Positions 10,301 through 21,200 of a DNA stretch of 26,550 bases are shown piece by piece (the first letter of the stretch is position 1; the number at the start of each line of letters is the position of its first letter). A model generated the notes under the pieces. It worked only from the letters and a program-made list of their open reading frames with translations, did not search any database and had not been told where the DNA came from. Source of the DNA: Amoebophrya sp. AT5.2. Lineage: Eukaryota > Sar > Dinophyceae > Syndiniales > Amoebophryaceae. The stretch is taken from the NCBI GenBank assembly GCA_005223375.1, contig RXOD01004187.1, forward strand, positions 1 to 26,550. The letters run 5' to 3'. Both the position numbers and the translations under genes were made by a program.

Positions 10301-13300
10301 TCCGCCTGCGACGAACGCAATGGCTCCTGCCCAACCCGCTCCTGTAAGAATGACGAAGTTTTCACCTCCCCGTCGACGCTCAAGTCAGCTCCGTCGGCAT
10401 TGAAAAACGGCGAGTGCAGAATTTCTTCTTCAGACAGATGATGGCGGTGCTCGCCACCACCCAGGTCTGAATCGTCGATCAGCGACGAACCGGGCCTGTG
10501 GCGGCCACTTCTGAACCTGCCCGACGACTGTTCCGCCTCGGCCTTGTTCGCATCCGCGATCTGAGAAGCAACCATGTCGACGTAGGAGGTGCCAGCCCCC
10601 GGCTTCCTGGATTTCGCTGCCGCAGCACTGTCCTCATCTTCCTGCTCGTATTCCGACCGCTCTGAAGATAATCGTCCGAACCTTTTTTCGTACTCCTCGT
10701 CTTCAATTGGGGACGAAAACATAGGATCGAATTCCGGCCGACCTTCGTCAGGGACTGTGTCTTCACCGGTTGCGACGCCTCCGCCAACGATCACTCCGTT
10801 TTTGCCCAGAAGCGCTTTTGCCGAAGCAGCTATCGCCTTGTCCTCCAGCAGCCCAGTGCGGTCTTCCTCCATCTCAATTCTGCGGCGACGACGGTGTCCA
10901 CGCCCACGGTGGTGATTCCTCCCGCCGCCTCCTGCTTCCATCGTTGTCTTCTCCTCAAAAGACGACCCAGGTGCCGATGTTGGCGTCGCGCTCGCGGGCA
11001 GTTCTTCAGACGCCCCTTGCGTCGTGCTCGCGTCGCCGGGCTGTGACAAAGGACCAGGTACGTTTTGCACCGCGGACTGTTCTATCGCCTGTCCGCCTTG
11101 CTTGACCATGACCGGCGGGGTTCCGTCCCCCACCTTTTGCGTTTCCTCCTTTCCCGTTTTGTCCGCGGAAACTGCGTCCGCTGACGGGGGGTCCAGCGAT
11201 TTTCCGTCTACCACCTGGCCGAATACGGTGCCCTGACTGTAGTCCCAGAACCGCGTCACTTCGTCGCGAATCCGCTTGTTTCGCTCCTCGCACGAGAACT
11301 CCGACAGGGCCAGCGTCATCGCGTCCGCGGCGTCCTTCGCGTAGTGCTTTTTGTACTTCTTCAGCAGCAGCTCCAGTCGCCGCGCGCGGCTTTTTACGAA
11401 CTCGGCGATCTCCTTGAAGTCGGGGCCCTTCTCCATCACCTTGTCGAGGTGCTGCCGCTGCCGCTGCGCCAGCTTCGGCAGCATGGACTGCAGGTCCGCG
11501 CCCAGGTCCTTCAGGCTGTAGTCCATGCGCACCTTGTAGTTCAGCGGCCGCGCGTCCAGCATGCCCCGCATCGGGCCCATCTTTGCCTGCGCACGCTGCT
11601 CCTCCTCCTCCTCCAGCTTCTCCGCGAGCGTCTTCTTCCGCCCGTCCTTCCCCGTGTCGCTGGGGTCGTGCAGCAGGGGCTGCAGGATGGAGCGCGGCAG
11701 GTACCGGACGCCGCGCACGGTGTTCAGCTTCACCCAGCCCTTGTTCTCGTCGTCCTCCTCCGCCCAGACGATGTCGCCGGAAATCCGATGCACGTCGGGC
11801 ATGTCCACCTCCAGCGCGGCGGACACCCGCTTCTGCGTGTAGAACGGGACCCCCTCCAGGAACTCGGACTCCAGGTCCTCCGGCCGCGTGTCCGGCTGCA
11901 GGCTCGCGATGAACATGCTGCTCTCCTTCTCCATGCGCGACATCCTCTTCCGCTTCATCGCCAGCTCCGCACTGTACCGCGGCCGGAAGAAGTGCCAGTC
12001 GGAGACCCGCCGCTTGATCTCGTTGCCCCCCTTCGTGTCCACGGTCACGATGATAGCGCGGTCGTTCGCGTCCTGTCGGACCGCGCCCCGCCCGTCGATC
12101 AGGATCACTTTCTGCGGCCACGCCGCGGCTGCGTCCTCATCCTCCGACGACGCGTCCGCGCGGTCGTACGCTTTGAGCTCCTCGGCAATCCGGTCCGCGT
12201 CCTCCGCCTTCGGCGAGTTCAAGTACTCGTCGAAAAAGCCGTACACCCCGTCGCCCCGGTTCTGCACCTCTAGCGAGCTGATCAGGTCCAGTTTCCGCAG
12301 CACTTTGTTGAGGCCCTCCTTGGACCGCATCACCTGGATGGCGCCATTCGACCCCGCCGCCAAGTCCTTTTGCTTCGCGCCGAGCAGCGTGAACGGCACA
12401 TAGTCGTCGCGTTTGAACAGATGAGCCAGAAGCCTGTCCACTTCGTCCCGAGTCAACATCGGCGGCGGCGTGCCGGGGGCGCGCGTGGTGCCGGAAGCGT
12501 CTCTCTTCTTCACCGTGATGAAACCGCGACCCTTGTCGTCCTCGCGCGCTTCGAGAGACGCCGACTCCAACTCGGAGGCCGAGGACGAGGAGTCAGATGT
12601 AGCTCCACCTGCCACGACTGACGGCGGGAGGTTGTCTCCTAGCTTGTCATTAATCTGGTCCAGACTCCCGCTGCTCCCCGGCGTCCGGGACTTGAAGGCA
12701 ATTCCGATATACCGCGGCCCGTTCACGTCTTCGCGAAACGCCCGTAGTTCCGTCGCCCCATCCGTTGCCTCCGCCTCGAATTCGTCGGCGTCCGGGAAGC
12801 ACACGTCGCGCGGCTGCACCGCCACACCAGAGGTGGCCACAGACTGGAAGTTCATCGCTGGCATCTTCACGATGTTCGTGATGGGAAACTGCACATTTTC
12901 CCCGAAGTCGCTCTTGTCGTCCTCCCCGCCCTTCGCCCCGAGACCGCCCGCCTTCGCGATTTGGATGTTGAACTTACCGCGGTTTTTGTTCCCGGGGGCG
13001 GACTTGATGATGCCCACCTGGTTGTTGTACTTCCCCAGCTTCACGTCCGACACGTTGGTGATGCGCACCCGGTCCCCCGGCTTCGGCGTCGCCGTGTCGG
13101 CGGTGCCGCCGGAATCGGGCTTCAGCACCACGGGGGACTTCCGGAACCACTTCGCCGTCACCGCCGCCTCCTTGCTGCCGTCGAAAATCGGCACCTTGTA
13201 GGGGACAAACAACTCGATCGGGAGCGTGACTTCGAAGTCAGGCGGGTCGCGGTCCGGGTGGTGGGGGCCTTTGAAGAGGCCGACGCGCATCCGTCTGACC

Positions 13301-16300
13301 GAGGAAGCGGCCCCGGGCACGCCCTCCTGCTCGAGCCCGAGGCAGAAAAGCCGGGGAGGGGCCATATCGGGAAGGCTGGCCGCAGGCTTGGCACCACCGG
13401 CTTGGAGGCTGCGCAATGGATTTCATGATGTCGCGATTCATTTTTACGCAAATCGTGGTCGATGTAGACGCACGAAGGAACACAAAGTAGAGGACATACT
13501 CAAACTGCTACGCTATTTACTCCCGATTGCAGTGCAGTGAATTCATTCATTCACATTCTCGTCTACTTGTTGTAGATACTACTCCGACCCGCTCTGGCAA
13601 ACTACATAAGAAAGGGGACAAGTAGTACGCGCTACTGGTGCCGCCTGTGCTGCTCTCGTCTTGTTGAAAAGCGAGCGCCAGAAAGTCGTCCAGCTTCTTG
13701 TCGGCTGCTTCTTGCCGCAGATCGCCCTTCACCTCTGTCTTCACTCCCATTAGCTCTTTCAGCCTCTGCACGTCAGGGCGATTCGTTTCGCCAACGGGAA
13801 TCGCTCGCCGCAACAGAACGCGAGCGCTCGCTGGCTGCCCGTCATGGCCCAAAGCGAAGCCGAAATCTTTAAGTCCCAGGAGTTCTTGATCAGAAAATTT
13901 GTGGCCGCCGCGTTCTTCGCCAGCACCATCACCTTTCGCTTTCTCATGATCTCCACCTGCTCCTGCTTTACCCGCGTCGACGTGCGGTGAAGCAGAAGCT
14001 TCACTGAAAGAACTGCCGGCTTGATGGGCTTCCATCCTCTCTTCCCGTTTGTGGTCCAGGGCATCGGCGACCATTTGCTTCGAGAGGTCCGCTCCGGTTT
14101 TGAGGAAATCTTCGCCCACTCCTGCGTAGGGCATGGGCTTGAGCGCTACGCTGCACTTTGTCTGCACGACGTCCTGGAGGTCGCCGCTCGTGAACCCGCA
14201 GACGTCCGCGCCCCCCTGCGCCAGTACGGTTTTTTTGCCGGTCCAGGCATTCTTCTCCAACAGTTCGAAGCCCTGCTTTTCCTCCTGCGACCACGAACTC
14301 ATCTCCGCGTCGGGTACGTCCCGCAGGATCACCACCCCCTTCTCGGCGAGACCCACGTCGTTGCTGCTCTGGTAGGAGGAGTCGGGCGTGGGGACGAAGA
14401 GGTCGGGGGAAGGGGCCTCCGACTGCTTCAGCGCCGGCACTTCGGTGTTCTGCCTTGCAGGGACGAAACGAAGGTCGGCCTCCCGGAATTCGCTCTTCAA
14501 CCTGTTGCGCATCCGCGTGTCGAGGAAGTAACTGCGCTCCCCGTGCACCTGCACGCGGTCGTCAGCCTCAAGAACCTCGACCTTCACCCCGGCCCTATCC
14601 GCGTTCCCAAACTCCTGGAACACGTCGGTGGCGCGCTGCGCAATTTTGCCGGGAACCTCCGCGCACGGGTCGGGTTTCGCGGGAATAAACCACGAATTGC
14701 CCCCCGAATGTGTTTCCACCGGCTTCATTGCTTGTCCTTGTGCCTCTTCCTCCCTGATCTCGACGAGCGACGACGAAGGTTTCTTCCCGCCTGTCGTTGT
14801 CTTTTGATCTTCTTTTTTTCCATTAGCATTTCCCGTGGCGGGGGTCGCGGGGGCGCTTCCCGATCCTGCTTTTTGTTCATGTTGATTCTTACCTGCTTTG
14901 CCCCGCGTAGCCGTCGCCAACGAGCTGGACCTGTCCGCGCTGCTGCTCTTCTGTGCCGAGCAGACTTTCGAGAGGGAGACGCTGAAGAGCGGCTTTTTTC
15001 CCTTGAACTGGCGCACCGGGACCTGCATGGGCAGGTACACGATGCTCGGCACCGGGCGCGCCGCCTCTCCGGGCACTAGGATGAAGTTGTCGATGGACTT
15101 GTCGTTTTCGTCCCCCGGCGTGCCCGAGTCGAGCGCGGGGGACTTTTTTCGGTCGTCCTCGGTCTTTACCATCACCCACTTTCTGTCCTTGTCCAGGATG
15201 CCTTTCACCGTCTCGCCCCACACCGCGACCTTGTGGGTGGGCTCCGGCACCCCCGGGAGCAGGTTCAGCACCACGTGCGGCGGCGCCGACTGCAGCGTGG
15301 AGGAGCCGGCGTCGATCGCCCGGTACTTCACGTCCTTCGAGTTCACGAGGTCCACGTACCACGGCTGCTGCCCGGTTACGTGCATGGCGTCAAACCGCTT
15401 GCGGGCCGTTTCGCCGGCGGGCGCGATCAGGTCAAAGTAGGGCGCGACGGCGTCGCCGGCCGCGGCGTAGTTCACGCTCGAGCAGTGGAAGGTGCTGGGC
15501 TTGTAGTAGTCGTCCGCGTCCGGGATATGCCCGGCGTGCAGCCGCAGCATCTTCGCGCCCTGCCGCGCGTTGGACGGCAGCGCGTACTCGAGGTAGGCCT
15601 TTCCGATGTCGCGGTCGCGCGAGATGCGGCAGGTGACCACCGCGTTCAGCCGCGAGTCCACGTCCAGCTTGTTCGCCTGCACGTCCCGCGGCTTCACGAT
15701 CACCCCGGGGGCGGTCAACGAGGCAACGTCCTTCAGCGTGGTCTTGGGGCAGATCATCGGCCGGCCGGGGCGGAGCGGCTGCGAGACGAACACGGACATC
15801 TTCTCCCGCTCCTGCTGGAAGTACTCGTCGTTGTCGATCGCCTTGATCCCGGTGCCGGTGTTCTCGACGCCGTCCTTGCTTACGCCCCGCGTCCGGTCCA
15901 ACGCCGCGAAGCCGTACAGACCAGGCGGACAGATCATGCTCAGCCGCTCTTCGAAGTGCGCCGAGTCGTGGAAGAGGGTGCCGAGCTCGTCCCGCATCTT
16001 CATCATGCGGGCCTCCTTCAGGTTGTTGATGAAGACGCTGTCCTGGGCGACCAGCGGGTCCGCGTTCGCGGTTTCGGAAATGCCCTTCGCAACGTTGCGG
16101 GGCACGAACTCGGAAATCACGTCCCGGTACCCCGTGTGGAAGCGGCCGTCGCCCGACTCCGCGGCGGCGCCCTCCTCGTCGTCGCGCGGTTCCAAACCGG
16201 CACGTACTGACGCTTCCTTCTTGCGGGACTCGTCAGAAAACTCGCCGGTCTGCGCGCTGCCGCCAGCGGCGTAAGGGGCAACGTCCCCTTGAAGGAAGGA

Positions 16301-17339
16301 TTCCTGCGGCTCGGTCTGCTCAGGCGCGCCGGACAACAGCTGCAATGCAGAAACCGGATGCGGATCGCTCTCGACGGCTCGCCTGTCGACGGCTTCTGGT
16401 GTCTCCGTTTCCGTGGACGAAGTTGATGCGCTGCCTCCGAATAGAAGGGTCTCAGACACCATCTGCAGAAAGCCTATGGTGGGACCAAGTGGCTCGTGCC
16501 TAAGTGGTATTATAGTCAGTGAAATTTTAATTTTTCGGGGAGCCCTCCGGGGTCTCCTTTGGAGATCCCAAGGAGAGCAAGTCTGCAGCAGCAACGCGAA
16601 CAGTTTCTCGCGGTCGGCAGGGTTGGCGATCTAACTCCTGCGCGTTCCCTATATTAGCTGACAAACAATCGCCACCCTGAGTGGCCGTCCTCTTTCGCCC
16701 TGCTTTATTTTTTTAGGCTGTATCACTATCTATCAGCACCATTCTAGTACGGCACATTCATAGTCAGTGCCACTGCCAGTGGCTTTGCCCTAGCCCTTCC
16801 CGCTACCTTCCAATGCGTGGCTCATCTTCAATCTGCTGTCGACGCCACCCCCTAACCCCCACAATGGGACATCTCTGAAACCCAAACCGCCCGGCGCTAC
16901 TTCGCGCCGCGCGGTTCAGAGCGCCTGAACGCAACCGCCACATGAGGCAATCCGCCACCCAAGTGGGGACCCATCGCCTAGCACTTACCTGTTGGCCCAC
17001 TTACCACCTGGTCCCCTCATAAAGCCGAGGGCTGGGATCTCGGGATCCTCATCCTTCGCGATGCGCCGCAGCAGCTTCTGCCGGTCAGCGGTAGTAGTTC
17101 CTGCGAAAGACACAAGGATCACGGAGACGCAACAACAAACGAGGACGCGAGCTGCAGGCAACATCCGATCGTCGACCTCGCGGAAGGCAGTGCGACCTGC
17201 GTCCTCTTACCCGTTGGTCCTCGTCCACCTGTGCCTGTCGACCTCTACTAAAACAAAAATGGAAATTCGGGTCGAGTTCTTCGTCTTGTTTCAGCATGAT
17301 GCTCACAATTTTGATTTCCTCAGTCGAGTGTTGCTTCAT
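7322..17339 (-). CDS. Giant (~2869 aa) protein with SH3/KOW-like modules, function unknown
   Basis: Five exons: 17339-17249, 17100-17021, 16468-13629, 13408-8161 and 7672-7322 (8610 nt). The large ORFs at 16468-13629 and 13408-8161 join across a GTACTA...GCAG intron (220 nt) in matching phase 2. Two other introns are introners. I recognise no family. Visible features are several small-barrel, KOW-like segments (near residue 1114, GDRVRITN...QVGIIKSAPG; in the last exon, VWKGRVWVVRKPG), a long acidic Ser/Gly-rich disordered middle encoded around 11300-9700, and a more ordered region encoded around 9660-8560 with a possible ubiquitin-like fold (RVEVLGNFVTP...FEMYAYDHTPMKRL). No signal peptide or membrane segment is evident. 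The first exon is the weakest part: its ATG lies just after a CACAG, which could be a spliced-leader acceptor or the end of an upstream intron, and its donor GTAGAG is unusual. A scaffold role is only a guess. Confidence 0.68.
7676..8159 (-). mobile_element. Introner element, copy 1 (intron 4 of the giant gene)
   Basis: A 484-nt element flanked by the direct repeat GTGT (8163-8160 and 7675-7672). Removing the element and one repeat joins GAC GTG to TGG AAG in frame, whereas reading through meets a TAA at 8139-8137. The ends form an inverted repeat with a perfect GACCAGCTG core. The inner sequence shares blocks with copy 2: CATCTCTGAAA at 8063-8073, GGGGTCTCC at 7745-7753, and a TGTGGGG-TTAGG block. 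Boundaries are not GT-AG; a GGTAAGT lies just inside the 5' end. It matches in kind the introners reported in Amoebophrya. Confidence 0.8.
8206..9729 (+). other. Long antisense open frame, not a gene
   Basis: A 507-codon open frame runs opposite exon 4 of the giant gene. Its translation is dominated by R, L, V, H and P. This is the expected mirror of GC-rich codon use on the minus strand, and it crosses none of the gene's intron boundaries. I list it only because of its size; similar mirrors lie at 11344-12273, 14021-15079 and 15233-16210. Confidence 0.8.
16475..17020 (-). mobile_element. Introner element, copy 2 (intron 2 of the giant gene)
   Basis: A 546-nt element flanked by the direct repeat GGCTTT (17026-17021 and 16474-16469). 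Excision with one repeat copy joins CTC GGC TTT to CTG CAG ATG in frame. The ends form an inverted repeat matching at 15 of 18 positions (TATGAGGGGACCAGGTGG and TATGGTGGGACCAAGTGG, counting the last T of the repeat). Blocks shared with copy 1 include CATCTCTGAAA at 16870-16880 and GGGGTCTCC at 16549-16557. Relative to copy 1 it has roughly 90 extra nt near its 5' end. No AG acceptor sits at the 3' boundary. Confidence 0.82.
16553..16576. repeat. Short hairpin inside introner copy 2
   Basis: TCTCCTT (16553-16559) pairs with AAGGAGA (16570-16576) around a 10-nt loop. It overlaps the GGGGTCTCC block conserved with copy 1, but the second arm is not obvious in copy 1. No role is known. Confidence 0.45.
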
Positions 17340-18271
17340 CTTCTGTGAGGCGTAGAATTAAAATTCATCTGTCTCGTTCTCGGTGTATGTTGTACAACAA
17401 AAACGTACTAAAATAAAATGAAGAATTGTCTCCGTCTCGCAACTTTGCGCTCGTGATCCGCACTCATTGCCTGGCCTAGCGACCGCGAAAAAACCTTGCT
17501 GTGTTCTCCCCTTTGCTTCCACCTTCGCATGTGGTGGCGGAGCATGGAGGGCGGGCACTCCTGTGTTCTCTCAAGTTCATCCAGCGGCCGCCAACAGTTG
17601 CGGCGCGGCTTGCCATGGACACGGACACGCCACCTGGTGCCGGCTGACAAATAAGCTGTGCTCGAATTAAATTCAATACGCGTTCTTGGCGTTCAAAATC
17701 GATCGGCCGTCAATTCAAACTCAAAGGCGCGCCACAAGTGGACAAGATCACGACCGGTCCATTGATTCAACATTGGTTGGAGCGCGCGTAAAAAACAAAA
17801 GCAGCGCGTGCGCGGCATGAGTGTTAGATTAGTACTAGTTCATTGATTAGGAAGGTGCGCGGCTCCTTCCTTCTAGTTCTAATATTCATTTGAGATCTGC
17901 TATTTTTACTATACGTTACTCTTCAGTAGAAGTAACCTGGCTTCCTTCGGTTTCGGTATCGAGTCAAAGAGGGTCGAGACTAACAACAAAGTTTTATTTC
18001 CGAATAAAAACAAGTTCATAAAATTCAACCAATGCGGAGTCTGCATCTGGTGGTCCGCGGCCGTTCATCTTTTCCCGCAGCTCTTTATTTCAAGACCACG
18101 CAAGTTAGTAGTTCAAGTTGTCGGATCAAAAAACACGAAAATGAAAGGGATATGTTGGAAAGGCGGCAAAACAAGCTCTGCCAGCCAGGCAAGAAAATCT
18201 TCGAGCGTGATGTGCAGGTCGTGGAGCAAGGATGGGATTCGGATTCGGATTGAGATTGTTGGCCGCCAGTA
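17340..18271. other. Intergenic: OFD1 3' side and giant-gene 5' side
   Basis: A 0.93 kb stretch between the OFD1-like stop codon and the first exon of the giant gene. It includes AT-rich runs and several short minus-strand frames at 17358-17676 that do not join convincingly to either gene. Just past the OFD1 stop there are three near-tandem GGATTC units (18236-18252). Confidence 0.6.
17849..17871. repeat. Short inverted repeat (7-bp stem)
   Basis: AGGAAGG (17849-17855) pairs with CCTTCCT (17865-17871) around a 9-nt GC-rich loop. It lies about 400 nt downstream of the OFD1-like stop codon. It could be a 3'-end RNA structure or chance. Confidence 0.35.
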
Positions 18272-21200
18272 CTAAAACTCCAGGTCGTCGCTTTTGAACG
18301 AAGCGGACTCTGCTTGCGAGAAGATTTCCTCCATAATTTCTTCCTCAATCCCCGGACTATTCGCATTCCCAGCCTGTTGCGCGGCTTGGGCTTGCTCCGC
18401 CTTTCTTCGGTCTAACAGGTCTTGGTACACATCATCCAGTTTCGACCCGATGTTCGTTTCCTTCTGCTCCTTCTCAACCTCAACGACAGCGTCATCAAAA
18501 GCCGGTGACGCGGCCGGTGTGGAATACTCCAGATCGACCTGCACAACCGGGACAGAAGCTGTTGTCACGGGGCGAGTGCCTATCATCGCAAGGGGATCCG
18601 CATCGTCTTCGCTCGCATCGCCTTCCGCCTCGTCCTCGACGGGGAGTTCGTTCGCTTTCGCGTTCATCCCTATGCTTTGAGGGTTCTGTTCCGGCTTGCT
18701 GGCACTGCTGCGTATGACCACTTCTGATTCCTTCGAAGAGCTCGACGACGCGGCGTCATTCCCCGTCTGCTGGAAGAAGTCGTCGAGGCGGAAGGACTGT
18801 TCCTCTTCTTGCGCTGGCTGTGCTTTCATCGGCCGCTGCGACGACGCCACGTCGGCTTTCCTGCTACTTTCCGCCGTTGCAAACAGTTCGTTGACCGAAG
18901 CCTCCTGCGCAACAGACTGTGACTGGTCCTGCGGTTCCGTTGCGCCGCTTGAAACTCCGGCTGCGTCCCCGCGGGAGGTCAGCTGCTGCGCCCGCGGCGA
19001 TAGGACAGTTGGTAGTTTCGCGGAGCCCGTCGAGCTCAGCACGAAGTTTCGTGGACTTCCCGAGGCCTGTGTATCGTTTCGTGGACTTCCTGAAACCTCG
19101 TGGACTTCCCGATTTTTTGCGACCGAAGATGAAGGCACGGGATGTACTAGTGCCTGGGGAGCCGCCCCCGCCCGCGCCGCAAAGCTAGTTCGCACGTCGC
19201 CGTAATTGACCTGGTCCGCAGAAGAGCGGGCAGTATTGGTCATCATCCCACCGGGCCCGATCATCGCTTGCGAACTCGATACAAAAGCGCCTGGCTCCGG
19301 GAAGAACCCACCGCGCTCTCCTCGCGGACTCTGCGACGAACCGAACCCCGTTGCCCAGACCCGCCTGGATTTCTCGACGTAGCTCTTTCCGTCGAAGTAC
19401 TCCGCTTCCTTGAGAATTGCATCCACGTCGACACTCTGCGTCAGGGAATTCGCCCCTGCCTCGGATTTAAAGAAGCCGGTGCGCGCGAAGTCCGCGATTT
19501 CCTGATTCAGCAGCTTTGTCTTTCGTTCCAACGCCGCATTTCCTGCGAATAAATGCGACGTAGGGCCGGACACACTGCTGCCGCCGCCGCGCTTCGGTTT
19601 TGTGGAGGCGAGATCAGTGTCGATTTGCTCCTCCCACTTCGCGAAAAGGCGTTCTGGATCCAACGTGGTGCCATTCATGATTTGGTTCGGAGATTGGTCG
19701 GCCGAGCGAAGATTTGCGGTAGGAGAGAGGCCGCCAGCACCACCTGGTTAGTTGGGAATACAGATGCAATTTTGCTTCCTCGACTCCCATCACTGTACTT
19801 CAACATTGAAAACAAGTATAACCACAACTCCAACTGAACAAATTCCAATAAATGATCATCGAGATCCAAGAAAAACTTGCAATGAACTAACTGACTCTCA
19901 ATCTACATGAGCCGGAGCAAAGGCAAAAAAAATGTTGAAGTTTTGCCCAGAAGATTACCTTGATTCTGTGCGTATTGTGCGTAAAGAAGCTGCTCAACCC
20001 GGCGGAGCTCCCGCTCTTTGAGGACCCCGTCTTCGTTTCGTCTCAACAAGCGCTCTACCTCCACCTTCAGCTTGATGTTGTCTTCCTTCAGTTTCAGCAT
20101 TTCGCATTTGAATTCCTCCGACTCGCGCTCCGACTTCTGCCGACCCTGCACCGCGCGATCGAGGTCCTCTTGCTTTGTCTGTGGTTGTGGATAGCGATTG
20201 TCATTGTGGAGGTTTTTGCATTTGCGTGATGGTGATGAATGTGAATCTACTAGATCTAGATGCAGATCAAAAATAAATTCATTAAAACTCGACTGGTGCG
20301 GCCATCGATCACCATCTTCAGCATCAGCTAATAAAGACATACCAGCACGTCTCTCCGCAGATCGTCGATCTGTTTTTGAAGGAGCTTCGCGTTCATCTCC
20401 TGCTGTTTTAGCAACGCTCCTTCTTTTTTCGTCATGCCCGAATACTGCTCTTCTTGCCTCCTGAGCTCATCCTCCCGCAACGTGTTGATCGTACGCAGCT
20501 TCTCGATCTGCTGCTGCTCGATTTTTGTTTGCTCGTTTGCGATCTGCACCTGGCGGTTGGCGTTTTCGTGCAGAATCTTGAATTCCTTCAGCCGGTCTTC
20601 CAGCTCGATGATTTGCTTTCGCAGGCCGGTGGACTCCTCGAACATCTTTCGTTCGTTCGCGACGGCCTGCTCGCGTTCCTTCTTCAGCATGTCGAGCTGG
20701 CACTTCTCTTTCTCCAGGGACAGCTGAAACTGGCGCGCCTTCGCCTGAAAGCGGATGTTCATCATGATGTTGTAGGTGGAATAGGAAAATTATCGCATAA
20801 ATTAAAAACGATAACGATACATGAAGTGGCATGTAGTTGTCTTTCATTCAGCATTCTCTATCTCTTCGGCATTGTTCTTGAAAAAAGACGAAAAGCACTA
20901 CCATGTCCTCCGCCAGATTTTTCTCCACGTCCAGCTTGTGTTTGTCGATCTCCGCTTGGTTGTGTTCTTCGAGTTTCCGTCGCTGCAACTCCCACACGCG
21001 ACGTTCTTCCGCGAATTTATCCTGTTGTAGTTGAAAAACCATGTGCGTGAATAAATGTGAAGAACACGACGAACGCAAAACTGATGAAAGCAAGGTACGG
21101 CAGTCACTGTCACAGTGTAGTTGCTAGTGCTAAACCCGCACCGCAGAGCGAACAAGGATCACGACATCAAACTCGGAGGTACCCGATCCACTTCGAGGTT

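Noticed and set aside
15233..16210. 325-aa plus-strand ORF (and similar ones at 11344-12273 and 14021-15079)
   Set aside because: Mirror frames of the giant gene's exons with low-complexity translation and no motif.
17408..17650. Minus-strand fragment starting GTRWRVRV, like the SH3b-like module of the cold-shock gene
   Set aside because: Similarity covers only about eight residues and the rest of the module is absent; no in-phase join to the giant gene was found. It could be a decayed fragment, but evidence is too thin.
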